Part shown: positions 18,455 to 31,993 of the stretch, piece by piece | Layout of the letters: every line of letters starts with the position of its first letter | Numbering within the stretch: the stretch's first letter is position 1 | Origin: Serratia odorifera | GTDB lineage: Bacteria; Pseudomonadota; Gammaproteobacteria; Enterobacterales; Enterobacteriaceae | Length of the DNA stretch: 64,000 nucleotides | NCBI RefSeq assembly: GCF_900635445.1 | Contig: NZ_LR134117.1 | Location: forward strand, 1,860,001-1,924,000 | Direction: 5' to 3' | Made by a program: the position numbers and the translations under genes | The notes under the pieces: model-generated | What the model was told of the DNA's origin: nothing | Database searches by the model: none | What the model saw: only the letters and a program-made list of their open reading frames with translations

Positions 18455-20645
18455 TCATGCCGGTTGGCCAGTGGCGACATCGGTGAGTGGTTCTGCCACC
18501 GGGTAGTAGCTTTCATTACGTTCGGCTTTTGGCGCGCAAGCCGGCCGGAACTTCATACAGTGCGCCCAGATGCGCGTAACGCTGTGCCATGTCCAGGTAA
18601 TTGGCGCTGCCCAGGGTATCCAGGTAGCGGAAAACGCCGCCGTGGAACGGCGGGAAGCCGATGCCGTATACCAGCGCCATATCCGCTTCGGCCGGGCTGG
18701 CGATAATGCCTTCCTCAAGGCAGCGCACTACTTCGTTGATCATCGGGATCATCATGCGGGCAATGATTTCTTCGCCACTGATGTTCTGGCGTGGTTGGCT
18801 GACGTCAGCCAGCAGTGCATCCGTTTGCTCGTCGTTGTCTTTGCGTGGCTTGCCTTTGCTGTCCTGACTGTAGCGGTAGAAACCCAACTGGTTTTTCTGG
18901 CCGAAACGCTGGTTGTCGAACATGACGTCCACCGCGTCGCGGTAGTTTTTTGCCATACGTTCCGGGAACCCGGCGGCCATCACCGCCTGGGCGTGGTGCG
19001 CGGTATCAATGCCCACCACGTCAAGCAGATACGCCGGGCCCATTGGCCAACCGAACTGTTTCTCCATTACTTTATCAACCGTGCGGAAGTCCGCGCCGTC
19101 ACGCAGCAGCAGGCTGAAGCCGGCAAAGTAGGGGAACAGCACACGGTTAACAAAGAACCCTGGACAATCGTTGACGACAATCGGCGTTTTTCCCATGCGT
19201 GAAGCGTAAGACACCACCGCAGCGATGGTGCTGTCGCTAGTGTGCTCGCCGCGAATGATTTCGACCAATGGCATGCGATGCACCGGATTAAAGAAGTGCA
19301 TGCCGCAGAAGTTCTGCGGTCGCTTGAGCGATTTGGCCAATTCGTTAATCGGAATGGTCGAGGTATTGGAGGCCAGCACGGTCTGTTCACCAATCAGGGC
19401 TTCTACTTCTGACAGTACGGCAGCCTTGACCTTCGGGTTTTCTACCACGGCTTCGACAATCACCTGCGCCCGCTCGATCCCGGCGTAGTCCAGCGTCGGC
19501 TGAATGGTGGCCAGTACGCCGGCCATCTTCATGCCGTCCAGCTTGCCGCGCTCCAACTGTTTGTTCAGCAGTTTGGCCGCTTCGCTCATGCCGAGCGCCA
19601 ATGATTTCTCATTAATGTCCTTCATGATCACTGGCACGCCTTTCAGCGCGGACTGGTAGGCAATGCCGCCGCCCATGATACCGGCACCCAGTACTGCCGC
19701 CTGCTTTGGCGCTTCCTGCTTATTGGCCAGTTTTTTCGCCTGGCTTTTAACGAACTGATCGTTCAGGAAGATGCCGACCAGTGCACGTGCCTCGTTGGAG
19801 CGCGCCAATGGCACAAAACTGGCAGTTTCCAGTTTCAACGCGTCGTTGCGCCCCATCCTGGCCGCTGCTTCAATGGTTTTTACCGCGGTCATTGGCGCAG
19901 GATAATGTTTGCCGGCAGTTTGCAGCACCATGCCCTTGGCCGTGGTGAAACTCATCGCGGCTTCTATTGGGCTTAATTTCAACGGCTCAAGTTTAGGTCG
20001 GCGGTAGGCACGCCAGTCGAGCTGACCTTCTATCGCCTGTTGCAGCATTTTCAGCGCCGCGTCCGCCAGTTTTTCAGGCGCGACGACGGCATCCACCAGG
20101 CCGACTTTCAGCGCGTCTTTGGCGCTGATGTCTTTACCGGCGGCAATAATTTCCAGCGCACTGTCATTACCCAGCAGTCGTGGCAGACGCACGGAGCCGC
20201 CGAAGCCCGGCATGATGCCCAGCCGGGTTTCCGGCAGGCCGATACGTGCATCCGGCGACGCCACGCGGAAATCCGTTGCCAACACGCATTCGCAGCCGCC
20301 GCCCAGCGCATAGCCATTGATGGCCGAAATGGTCGGTACCGGCAGATCTTCCAGACGGTTAAAGATGGCATTGGCAAAATTCAGCCATTGTTCGAGCTTT
20401 TCTGCCGGTGCGGCAAACAGTGACAGAAATTCGGTGATGTCGGCACCGACAATAAATGCGGCTTTATTGGAGCGCAGCAGCAGACCCTTCAGCGCAGTTT
20501 GCTTTTCCAGCACTGCGAGCGCTTCGCCCAGCGCCGCCACGGTGCGGGTGTCCAGTTTGTTGACTGAACCGGGGGCATCGAACACCAGCTCGGCGATGCC
20601 GTTATCGAGCCAGTGCAGTTGTAAGGTTTCGCCTTGGTAGAGCAT
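18455..20645 (-). CDS. fadB: Fatty acid oxidation complex subunit FadB (frameshifted near the C-terminus)
   Basis: A bifunctional enoyl-CoA hydratase and L-3-hydroxyacyl-CoA dehydrogenase. The hydratase half has NKAAFIVGADITEF and YALGGGCECVLATD; the NAD-binding half starts AAVLGAGIMGGGIAYQS, with catalytic MHFFNPVHRMPLVE. The reading frame stops early after LRAKSRT, but the plus-strand TTTT at 18527-18530 (AAAA in the gene) has one base too many. Without it the protein continues AERNESYYPVAEP to a stop at 18455 and is 729 residues, identical in length to E. coli FadB. The lesion removes only about 20 residues and is probably an error. A FadR site lies just upstream. Confidence 0.95.
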
Positions 20646-20671
20646 GTCTATCTCCTGAATCAGCGCATGTG

Positions 20672-20688
20672 ATCTGGTATGACCAGAT
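20672..20688 (-). promoter_or_regulatory. FadR operator of fadBA
   Basis: ATCTGGTATGACCAGAT is a palindrome fitting the FadR consensus (CTGGT-centre-ACCAG) and differs by one central base from the E. coli fadB operator as I recall it. It lies 27-43 bp before the fadB start, consistent with repression released by long-chain acyl-CoA. Confidence 0.85.
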
Positions 20689-20944
20689 GAGGCTGAGTGT
20701 GGTTTTTATGTTAACAATATGCAAATGGAACATTGCGTTTTTGCAGCGCCGATCACAGCGAGATAATTTAATATTTTGATTTTTATGATTATTATTTTTA
20801 TATGTTTGGCCACGCTACCCGCAGGTTTCATCACGGCTGGGCTCGTTTGCGAGGCGTTTCGCCTGCCTGGCGAGGGAGGGTTGGAGCGCAGAATCAGTGT
20901 GTTAAGATGGCGCATTCCGATCTCGAGGACATAAGGGTACTGTG

Positions 20945-22276
20945 ATGGAAACGCTGGCTTCTTTGTATAATGACCACCTGGCTGAACTGCAACGACGTGC
21001 GCAGGAACTGTTAGCGCGTAATAATCTGGATGCGTTGCTGATTCATTCCGGTGAACTGCAACGGGTATTTCAGGATGACCACCATTACCCATTTAAAGTT
21101 AATGCGCACTTCAAGGCCTGGGTACCGGTAACCACGGTGCCGAACTGCTGGCTGTGGGTCGATGGCGTTAACAAACCGAAGCTGTGGTTCTATTCTCCAG
21201 TAGATTACTGGCATAGCGTCGAAGCGCTGCCAGACAGCTTCTGGACCAAGGCGATCGAACTGATGCCGTTGGCCAATGCCAGTGATATTGCCCAGCAGTT
21301 GCCACCGCAGCGTGAGCGAGTGGGGTACATTGGTTATGCTCAGCAACGCGCGCGTGATTTGGGCATCAGCGCAGAGAACATTAATCCGCAGGCGGTGCTG
21401 AATTACCTCGATTTTCACCGTTCGATCAAAACCGGTTACGAACAGGCATGCATGCGCGAAGCGCAGAAGACCGCGGTAATGGGTCATCGTGCGGCGCATG
21501 AAGCCTTCCTCTCCGGCATGAGCGAGTTCGACATCAATCTGGCCTATCTGACCGCCACGGGGCATCGCGATACCGATGTGCCTTACGACAACATTGTGGC
21601 GCTCAATGAACATGCTTCCGTACTGCACTATACCAAGCTGGATCACCAGCCACCGGCCGAGGTGCGCAGCTTCCTGATCGACGCCGGTGCCGAATACAAC
21701 GGTTATGCGGCCGATTTGACACGTACCTATGCGGCGCAGAGCGGCAGTGATTTTGCCCAGTTGGTGAAAGATCTCAACGACGAGCAACTGGCGTTGATTG
21801 AAACCATCAAACCCGGCGTGCGTTACACGGATTATCATGTGCAGATGCATCAGCGTATTGCCAAGCTGTTGAAGAAACACCAACTGGTGAATGACATCAG
21901 TGAAGAAGCCATGGTGGAGCATGGCATTACCTGCCCGTTCCTGCCACATGGCCTGGGTCACCCGCTGGGTTTGCAGGTGCATGATGCCGCAGGTTTTATG
22001 CAGGATGAAAACGGCACGCATCTGGCTGCGCCGAGCAAGTATCCCTTCCTGCGTTGTACGCGTGTACTGCAACCGGGCATGGTGTTGACCATCGAACCGG
22101 GGTTGTACTTTATTGAATCGCTGCTGGCGCCATGGCGCGATGGTGAGTTCGGCAAGCACTTTGCCTGGGAACGCATCGAAGCGCTGAAGCCTTACGGTGG
22201 CATTCGTATTGAAGACAACATCATCATTCACGAAAAACGCGTAGAAAACATGACGCGCGATCTTAATCTGGCCTGA
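20945..22276 (+). CDS. pepQ: Xaa-Pro dipeptidase PepQ
   Basis: A dimetal peptidase of the M24 pita-bread fold that splits dipeptides with C-terminal proline. It has 443 residues, as in E. coli. Metal ligands are visible in IDAGAEYNGYAADLTRT (two Asp), HGLGHPLGLQVHD (His), TIEPGLYF (Glu) and GGIRIEDN (Glu). The start at 20945 (METLASLYNDHL) matches the family N-terminus. It is divergent from fadB, and its TGA overlaps the yigZ ATG by one base, so the two are translationally coupled. Confidence 0.97.
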   Translation: METLASLYNDHLAELQRRAQELLARNNLDALLIHSGELQRVFQDDHHYPFKVNAHFKAWVPVTTVPNCWLWVDGVNKPKLWFYSPVDYWHSVEALPDSFWTKAIELMPLANASDIAQQLPPQRERVGYIGYAQQRARDLGISAENINPQAVLNYLDFHRSIKTGYEQACMREAQKTAVMGHRAAHEAFLSGMSEFDINLAYLTATGHRDTDVPYDNIVALNEHASVLHYTKLDHQPPAEVRSFLIDAGAEYNGYAADLTRTYAAQSGSDFAQLVKDLNDEQLALIETIKPGVRYTDYHVQMHQRIAKLLKKHQLVNDISEEAMVEHGITCPFLPHGLGHPLGLQVHDAAGFMQDENGTHLAAPSKYPFLRCTRVLQPGMVLTIEPGLYFIESLLAPWRDGEFGKHFAWERIEALKPYGGIRIEDNIIIHEKRVENMTRDLNLA

Positions 22277-22890
22277 TGCACGCTTACCCGATTCCTGCGG
22301 CCGTCATCAGCGTGAATGAAGAGATAAAAAAAAGCCGTTTTATTACTTTTTTGGCGCCGACCTGTGGAATAGATGCCGCCAAGGCATTTATTCTACAAGT
22401 CAAGGAAGAGCATCCGGCGGCCCGGCATCATTGCTGGGCCTTTGTTGCTGGCGCGCCGAGCGATTCGCAGCAATTGGGTTTTTCCGATGATGGAGAACCG
22501 TCTGGTACGGCGGGCAAACCCATTCTGGCCCAATTGATGGGTAGCGGCATTGGCGAAGTCACCGCGGTAGTGGTGCGCTATTACGGTGGTATCAAACTTG
22601 GCACCGGTGGTTTGGTTAAAGCCTATGGCAATGGCGTACAGCAGGCGTTGAAGCAACTGACGCTGATCAGCAAAGTACCGCAGTTGGAATATACTTTGCT
22701 GTGTGACTATGCGCAGTTGGCGCTGGTCGAAAATTTGTTGCAGCAAATGGAAGGGCAGATTTTGCACGGGGAGTATGGTGTGAAGGTGTTGTTGCACCTG
22801 GCGCTGCCGGCAACGGGGGTCGAGGCATTCGGCAATAAATTACGTGATCTGAGTCGCGGTAATTTGCAATTAGCCCCTATTTCGCAATAA
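22276..22890 (+). CDS. yigZ: IMPACT-family protein YigZ
   Basis: A conserved protein of 204 residues, the E. coli length. The N-terminal Impact domain is visible as EIKKSRFITFLAP, HHCWAFVAGAPSDSQQLGFSDDGEPSGTAG and VVVRYYGGIKLGTGGLVKAYG; a ferredoxin-like DUF1949 domain follows. Its molecular role in bacteria is unsettled; ribosome or tRNA association has been proposed for relatives. It overlaps pepQ by one base and precedes trkH by 35 bp, the conserved enterobacterial order. Confidence 0.95.
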   Translation: MHAYPIPAAVISVNEEIKKSRFITFLAPTCGIDAAKAFILQVKEEHPAARHHCWAFVAGAPSDSQQLGFSDDGEPSGTAGKPILAQLMGSGIGEVTAVVVRYYGGIKLGTGGLVKAYGNGVQQALKQLTLISKVPQLEYTLLCDYAQLALVENLLQQMEGQILHGEYGVKVLLHLALPATGVEAFGNKLRDLSRGNLQLAPISQ

Positions 22891-22925
22891 TCCCCCCCAA
22901 CTGAATTGCTAAGGATCGTGCTGAA

Positions 22926-24377
22926 ATGCATTTTCGCGCCATAACCCGTATCGTTGGTTTGTTGGTCATCTTATTCTCCGGGACGATGTTTATCCCTGGC
23001 TTGGTGGCGTTGATTTACCGTGACGGGGCCGGCCGGGCGTTTACACAGACCTTCTTTGTGGCGGTGACCATCGGGCTGATGCTGTGGTGGCCGAACCGGA
23101 AACAGAAAAACGAATTGAAACCCCGCGAGGGTTTTTTAATTGTCGTCCTGTTCTGGACGGTGCTGGGTAGCGTAGGGGCATTGCCTTTCCTGTTTTCCGA
23201 GCGGCCCAACCTTTCCCTTACCGATGCCTTCTTCGAGTCGTTCTCCGGCTTGACTACCACCGGCGCGACGACTCTGGTCGGCCTGGATTCATTGCCCAAG
23301 GCGATTTTATTCTATCGCCAGATGCTGCAGTGGATGGGCGGCATGGGGATCATCGTGCTGGCCGTGGCCATTTTGCCGATTCTCGGCGTCGGTGGCATGC
23401 AGCTTTACCGGGCCGAAATGCCTGGCCCGTTGAAAGACAACAAGATGCGGCCACGTATTGCCGAAACGGCGAAGACCTTGTGGCTGATTTACGTACTGTT
23501 GACCATCGCTTGCGCCTTGGCATTGTGGGGCGCCGGCATGTCGGTATTCGACGCCATTGGCCACAGTTTTTCAACCATCGCCATTGGCGGGTTTTCCACT
23601 CACGACGCCAGCATCGGTTATTACGCCAGTCCTACCATCAATACCATCATTGCGGTGTTCCTGCTGATATCAGGGTGTAACTACGGTTTGCACTTTGCAT
23701 TGTTGAGCGGCCGAAACCTGAAGGTCTACTGGCGCGATCCGGAGTTTCGCATGTTCATCTTCGTGCAGCTTACGCTGGTGGTGGTCTGCACGGTGATACT
23801 TTGGTGGCATGGCGTTTATCAGTCTGGTCTGGAAACCATCAATCAGGCTTTCTTTCAGGTGGTATCAATGGCGACTACGGCCGGCTTTACGACCGACAGT
23901 ATCGCCAAGTGGCCGCTGTTCTTGCCGATGTTGTTGCTGTGTTCAGCCTTCATCGGCGGCTGTGCCGGTTCGACCGGCGGCGGCCTGAAAGTGATCCGCA
24001 TTTTGCTGCTGTATCTGCAAGGGTCGCGTGAACTGAAAAGATTGGTGCACCCCAATGCTGTCTATACCATCAAACTCGGTAACCGCGCGCTGCCGGAGCG
24101 TATCCTGGAGGCGGTATGGGGCTTCTTCTCTGCTTATGCTCTGGTGTTTATCATCAGTATGCTGGCGATCATCGCCACCGGTGTCGATGACTTCTCGGCG
24201 TTCGCCGCAGTGACTGCAACATTGAACAACCTGGGGCCGGGGCTGGGGGTGGTCGCGGACAACTTCACCACCATGCCACCGCCGGCAAAATGGATACTTG
24301 TATTGACCATGTTATTCGGCCGACTGGAAGTATTCACTCTGCTCGTTCTTTTCACGCCGACGTTCTGGCGTGAATGA
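22926..24377 (+). CDS. trkH: Trk potassium uptake protein TrkH
   Basis: The K+-translocating membrane subunit that works with TrkA and TrkE. It has 483 residues, as in E. coli. Four repeated pore loops are visible around ESFSGLTTTGATTL, HSFSTIAIGGFSTHD, QVVSMATTAGFTTDS and VTATLNNLGPGLG, separated by hydrophobic helices; GCAGSTGGGLKVIRI is the conserved segment of the third repeat. It is 19 bp before hemG and likely shares its transcript. Confidence 0.97.
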   Translation: MHFRAITRIVGLLVILFSGTMFIPGLVALIYRDGAGRAFTQTFFVAVTIGLMLWWPNRKQKNELKPREGFLIVVLFWTVLGSVGALPFLFSERPNLSLTDAFFESFSGLTTTGATTLVGLDSLPKAILFYRQMLQWMGGMGIIVLAVAILPILGVGGMQLYRAEMPGPLKDNKMRPRIAETAKTLWLIYVLLTIACALALWGAGMSVFDAIGHSFSTIAIGGFSTHDASIGYYASPTINTIIAVFLLISGCNYGLHFALLSGRNLKVYWRDPEFRMFIFVQLTLVVVCTVILWWHGVYQSGLETINQAFFQVVSMATTAGFTTDSIAKWPLFLPMLLLCSAFIGGCAGSTGGGLKVIRILLLYLQGSRELKRLVHPNAVYTIKLGNRALPERILEAVWGFFSAYALVFIISMLAIIATGVDDFSAFAAVTATLNNLGPGLGVVADNFTTMPPPAKWILVLTMLFGRLEVFTLLVLFTPTFWRE

Positions 24378-24396
24378 TCCTATAAGGAGTAACGCC

Positions 24397-24930
24397 ATGA
24401 AGGCATTGATTCTGTATTCGAGCCGTGATGGGCAAACACGCGCTATTGCTTCTTATATAGCAAGCCAGCTGCAGGATACGCTGAGCTGTGACGTGATTGA
24501 TTTGCTGCAGGCAGAGAATGTCGATCTTGAGCAGTATCAACGCGTCATGATCGGTGCATCTATTCGTTACGGTCATTTCCATCCGGCGTTGGATAAATTC
24601 GTCAAAGTTCATGCCGCGCGTTTGAATCAGATGCCGAGCGCTTTTTTCTCGGTGAACCTGACGGCGCGGAAACCGGAAAAGCGTTCGCCGCAGACTAACG
24701 GCTATACGCGCAAGTTCCTGCTTGCTTCGCCGTGGCGACCTACGCAGTGTGCGGTATTCGCCGGCGCATTGCGTTATCCGCGCTACCGCTGGTTCGATCG
24801 CATCATGATTCAATTTATTATGCGCATGACCGGCGGGGAAACGGATAGCAGTAAAGAAGTGGAATACACAAATTGGCAGGAAGTAGACCGCTTTGCCCAG
24901 GAATTCCGCCAGTTGCCGTACGAAAAGTAA
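24397..24930 (+). CDS. hemG: Menaquinone-dependent protoporphyrinogen IX dehydrogenase HemG
   Basis: A flavodoxin-like FMN enzyme that oxidises protoporphyrinogen IX to protoporphyrin IX, passing electrons to quinone. It has 177 residues (E. coli 181). The FMN loop is YSSRDGQTRAIASYI near the N-terminus, with GASIRYGHFHP and the insertion SVNLTARKPEKRSPQTN that distinguishes HemG from flavodoxins. ATG 24397 follows AAGGAG. A terminator and then the rRNA promoters lie downstream, as beside E. coli rrnA. Confidence 0.96.
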   Translation: MKALILYSSRDGQTRAIASYIASQLQDTLSCDVIDLLQAENVDLEQYQRVMIGASIRYGHFHPALDKFVKVHAARLNQMPSAFFSVNLTARKPEKRSPQTNGYTRKFLLASPWRPTQCAVFAGALRYPRYRWFDRIMIQFIMRMTGGETDSSKEVEYTNWQEVDRFAQEFRQLPYEK

Positions 24931-24932
24931 CG

Positions 24933-24957
24933 AAAACGCTGTCTTGTGCAGCGTTTT
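24933..24957 (+). terminator. hemG terminator
   Basis: AAAACGCTG and CAGCGTTTT form a perfect 9-bp stem with a 7-base loop, directly after the hemG stop. Its own T-rich arm acts as the tail. Confidence 0.8.
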
Positions 24958-24973
24958 GTCGAAAAAAGCCGCG

Positions 24974-24999
24974 CTTGAAAAGTTTTTTGAAATTAGGGG
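24974..24999 (+). promoter_or_regulatory. UP-element-like A/T tract of rrn P1
   Basis: An A/T-rich block with a T6 run lies directly upstream of the P1 -35, where the alpha subunit C-terminal domains bind at rrn promoters. Confidence 0.65.
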
Positions 25000-25027
25000 T
25001 TGCGGCCTTCTGAGAACTCCCTATAAT
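25000..25027 (+). promoter_or_regulatory. rRNA operon promoter P1
   Basis: TTGCGG and TATAAT are separated by 16 bp and followed by the GC-rich discriminator GCGCC. The CTCCCTATAATGCGCC core is nearly that of E. coli rrnB P1. The short spacer and GC discriminator are the features that make rrn P1 sensitive to ppGpp and the initiating NTP. Confidence 0.92.
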
Positions 25028-25108
25028 GCGCCTCCACTGACCGGGAACAACGACTGCTTAAACGCAAGACGAACCACCCAGTCAGTGAGACGAAAGCGAA
25101 ATAAACGC

Positions 25109-25136
25109 TTGACTCTCAGGGCGAAAAGCGTAGTAT
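25109..25136 (+). promoter_or_regulatory. rRNA operon promoter P2
   Basis: TTGACT and TAGTAT are separated by 16 bp, about 110 bp downstream of P1, matching the tandem P1-P2 layout of enterobacterial rrn operons. Confidence 0.85.
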
Positions 25137-25171
25137 ACGCAGCCCGCGCCGATGAGTTTTAACGCCGGCGA

Positions 25172-25184
25172 TGCTCTTTAACAA
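25172..25184 (+). promoter_or_regulatory. boxA antitermination site (16S leader)
   Basis: TGCTCTTTAACAA is the exact rrn boxA bound by NusB/NusE. A second copy precedes the 23S gene at 27294. Confidence 0.93.
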
Positions 25185-25188
25185 TTTA

Positions 25189-25209
25189 TCAGACAATCTG
25201 TGTGGGCAC
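25189..25209 (+). other. 16S processing stalk, 5' arm
   Basis: Twenty-one bases here are perfectly complementary to 26900-26920 on the far side of the 16S gene. The two arms form the RNase III stem that releases pre-16S rRNA. Confidence 0.88.
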
Positions 25210-25337
25210 TCACAAGACGATATCCAGCTGCTTCGGCAGCAAAAAAAATATCAAGTCTTGAAGAGTGACTACTGAAGTAAAATTCATTTAGTGAATCTTT
25301 GAGCACCGCTTCACGAGTTGAAGCAAATCAAGCTTTT

Positions 25338-26877
<1,540 letters not shown>

Positions 26878-26899
26878 CCTAACGATATTCGATTGTGCA

Positions 26900-26920
26900 G
26901 TGCCCACACAGATTGTCTGA
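26900..26920 (+). other. 16S processing stalk, 3' arm
   Basis: Perfect 21-base complement of 25189-25209; together they form the RNase III stem around 16S rRNA. Confidence 0.88.
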
Positions 26921-26949
26921 TGAAAAGTAACGAGCAGAAATACCTTAAT

Positions 26950-27026
<77 letters not shown>

Positions 27027-27156
27027 AATTCTTCCTTATGCTGCGTTATGCTCGCGGTCGTTTACTCAGGTAAACTTCCCGGTCGCATGCCTTGCCAAAG
27101 AAAGAATTAACTCTTCAATGAGTTGGTAAACCGAAGGTCTCTGTCAGTGACTGTAT

Positions 27157-27232
27157 GGGGCTATAGCTCAGCTGGGAGAGCGCCTGCCTTGCACGCAGGA
27201 GGTCAGCGGTTCGATCCCGCTTAGCTCCACCA
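27157..27232 (+). tRNA. alaT: tRNA-Ala (UGC anticodon)
   Basis: A 76-base cloverleaf with encoded CCA: acceptor GGGGCTA, D-loop with TGGGA, anticodon stem-loop CCTGCCTTGCACGCAGG, T-loop GTTCGATCC. It is the second spacer tRNA. Confidence 0.97.
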
Positions 27233-27293
27233 TATAGGTCCTTGAATTTCAATACTTCAGAGTATATTGGCAACAGTATGCTGCGAAGTATTT

Positions 27294-27306
27294 TGCTCTT
27301 TAACAA
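27294..27306 (+). promoter_or_regulatory. boxA antitermination site (16S-23S spacer)
   Basis: TGCTCTTTAACAA, identical to the leader boxA, 135 bp before the 23S gene. Confidence 0.92.
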
Positions 27307-27441
27307 TCTGGAACAAGCTGAAAATTGAAACATGACGGCTGAAACTTGTCCCCCGTAGCAGTTTGGGATGAGGAGTAACCTGTCATAGAGTCTCTCAAAT
27401 GTAGCAATACGATGATGTCGAAAGACACCTTCGGGTTGTGA

Positions 27442-30349
<2,908 letters not shown>

Positions 30350-30449
30350 ACAACACCGAAGGTGTTTTAGAGACGAAGATATTCAGCTGGTTCCGAGATT
30401 GGTTCTGATGGCTTTACGAGAAGTGAAGCGGTCGGAATGAAACAGAATT

Positions 30450-30569
30450 TGCCTGGCGGCAATAGCGCGGTGGTCCCACCTGACCCCATGCCGAACTCAG
30501 AAGTGAAACGCCGTAGCGCCGATGGTAGTGTGGGGTCTCCCCATGCGAGAGTAGGACACTGCCAGGCAT
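30450..30569 (+). rRNA. rrf: 5S ribosomal RNA
   Basis: A 120-base gene from TGCCTGGCGGC to CTGCCAGGCAT with the closing helix, CCGAACTCAGAAGTGAAACG loop and terminal stem intact. Confidence 0.98.
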
Positions 30570-30582
30570 CAAATAAAGCAAC

Positions 30583-30612
30583 AAGCCCTACGTGAAAACG
30601 TAGGGCTTTTTG
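30583..30612 (+). terminator. rRNA operon terminator
   Basis: AAGCCCTACGT and ACGTAGGGCTT form a perfect 11-bp stem with a GAAA loop followed by T5, 13 bp after 5S. Confidence 0.95.
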
Positions 30613-30955
30613 TTTTGTCTGTTATCCAGTCAGAGTATTCATGTCTTCATATACGTTTTAAATAAACGCGAATGACCATAGGTAGCGCTTTATCGATATA
30701 GCCCTATTCCGACTTATCCTGCCTCGTTAAATAAGCGGCTAAGTTCATTTATATCACTGTCTACTTGATGGTTTTTATATCAAGTATTTATATATCTTAT
30801 TGATTGATATGAGATTATTCCTGTATCGTGGCGCTATTAAGTGATATTTGTCTGGTTTACGCCGTCAAAGGGGTGACAATGACAACAAACAATAGCCACG
30901 CGCGTTTAATCGAGTAGACTAAGCGATAATATGTTCTGCAAGAGTATTTACTATC
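30613..30955 (+). other. AT-rich intergenic region before murB
   Basis: No gene is supported in these 343 bases. The stretch 30740-30830 is unusually A/T-rich for this chromosome. It may hold the murB promoter, but I cannot point to a clear -35/-10 pair. Confidence 0.6.
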
Positions 30956-31993
30956 ATGTCTACTGAAAGCGCTTCTTTAAAAAATCACAATACGTTTGCG
31001 CTCCCGATCAATGCTGCGCAACTGGTCATAGCAGAAAAAATCGAACTGATGATAAAGGTCTGGCAAAAGTCGCAAAAACGACAAGAGCCATTGCTGATAC
31101 TCGGTGAGGGAAGTAACGTCCTGTTTCTTGAAGATTTCGCCGGCACGGTCATGATCAATCAATTGCATGGCATTAAGGTTCGCGAAGAGCAGGATGCCTG
31201 GCACTTGCACGTCAGCGCCGGTGAAAATTGGCATAAGTTGGTCAGCCACACGTTGGAACAGGGGATGCACGGCCTGGAAAACCTGGCGCTGATACCGGGC
31301 TGCGTCGGCTCGGCACCTATACAGAATATTGGCGCTTATGGCGTTGAACTGAAAAATGTCTGTGAATATGTTGATTTGCTGAGCTTCAAAACGGGTGAAA
31401 TAGATCGCATGACCCCAGAGCGTTGCGAATTTGGCTATCGGGAAAGCATCTTCAAGCATCAATATAGAACCGGGCATATCATCGTTGCCGTGGGCCTAAA
31501 GCTCAACAAGGCGTGGCAACCTTCGCTGGGCTATGGCGAACTGACCAAACTGGATCCTGCGAGCGTAACGCCACGACAGGTCTTTGATGCCGTCTGTGAG
31601 ATGCGCCGTAGCAAATTGCCTGATCCAAGGATCACCGGCAATGCCGGGAGTTTTTTTAAAAACCCGGTTGTTAGCGCAGAGGCGGCGGCCAGTCTGCTGG
31701 CGAGCTATCCAACCATGCCACATTTCCCGCAGTGTGATGGGCAGGTAAAATTGGCCGCGGGCTGGCTGATCGATCAATGCCAGCTTAAAGGTTACCGTAT
31801 CGGCGGAGCCGCCGTACACAGTAAACAGGCTCTGGTACTGATAAACCAGGGCGAAGCACTCCCGCAGGATGTCGTCGCTTTGGCACGGCACGTGCGTAAT
31901 ACGGTCGCCGACAGGTTCGATGTCTGGCTCGAACCTGAGGTGCGTTTCATTAGCGCTACAGGCGAGGTAAATGCCGTGGAGGTGCTTTCATGA
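30956..31993 (+). CDS. murB: UDP-N-acetylenolpyruvoylglucosamine reductase MurB
   Basis: An FAD enzyme that reduces UDP-GlcNAc-enolpyruvate to UDP-MurNAc with NADPH in peptidoglycan synthesis. It has 345 residues. Type I MurB features are visible: NTFALPINAAQLV, the FAD loop LILGEGSNVLFLE, IPGCVGSAPIQNIGAYG, YRESIFK, the catalytic serine in GNAGSFFKNPV and the C-terminal LEPEVRFI. The stop overlaps the birA start (ATGA). Confidence 0.97.
   Translation: MSTESASLKNHNTFALPINAAQLVIAEKIELMIKVWQKSQKRQEPLLILGEGSNVLFLEDFAGTVMINQLHGIKVREEQDAWHLHVSAGENWHKLVSHTLEQGMHGLENLALIPGCVGSAPIQNIGAYGVELKNVCEYVDLLSFKTGEIDRMTPERCEFGYRESIFKHQYRTGHIIVAVGLKLNKAWQPSLGYGELTKLDPASVTPRQVFDAVCEMRRSKLPDPRITGNAGSFFKNPVVSAEAAASLLASYPTMPHFPQCDGQVKLAAGWLIDQCQLKGYRIGGAAVHSKQALVLINQGEALPQDVVALARHVRNTVADRFDVWLEPEVRFISATGEVNAVEVLS

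Noticed and set aside
21011..22231. A 406-codon minus-strand frame opposite pepQ.
   Set aside because: Shadow frame; pepQ is full length with all metal ligands.
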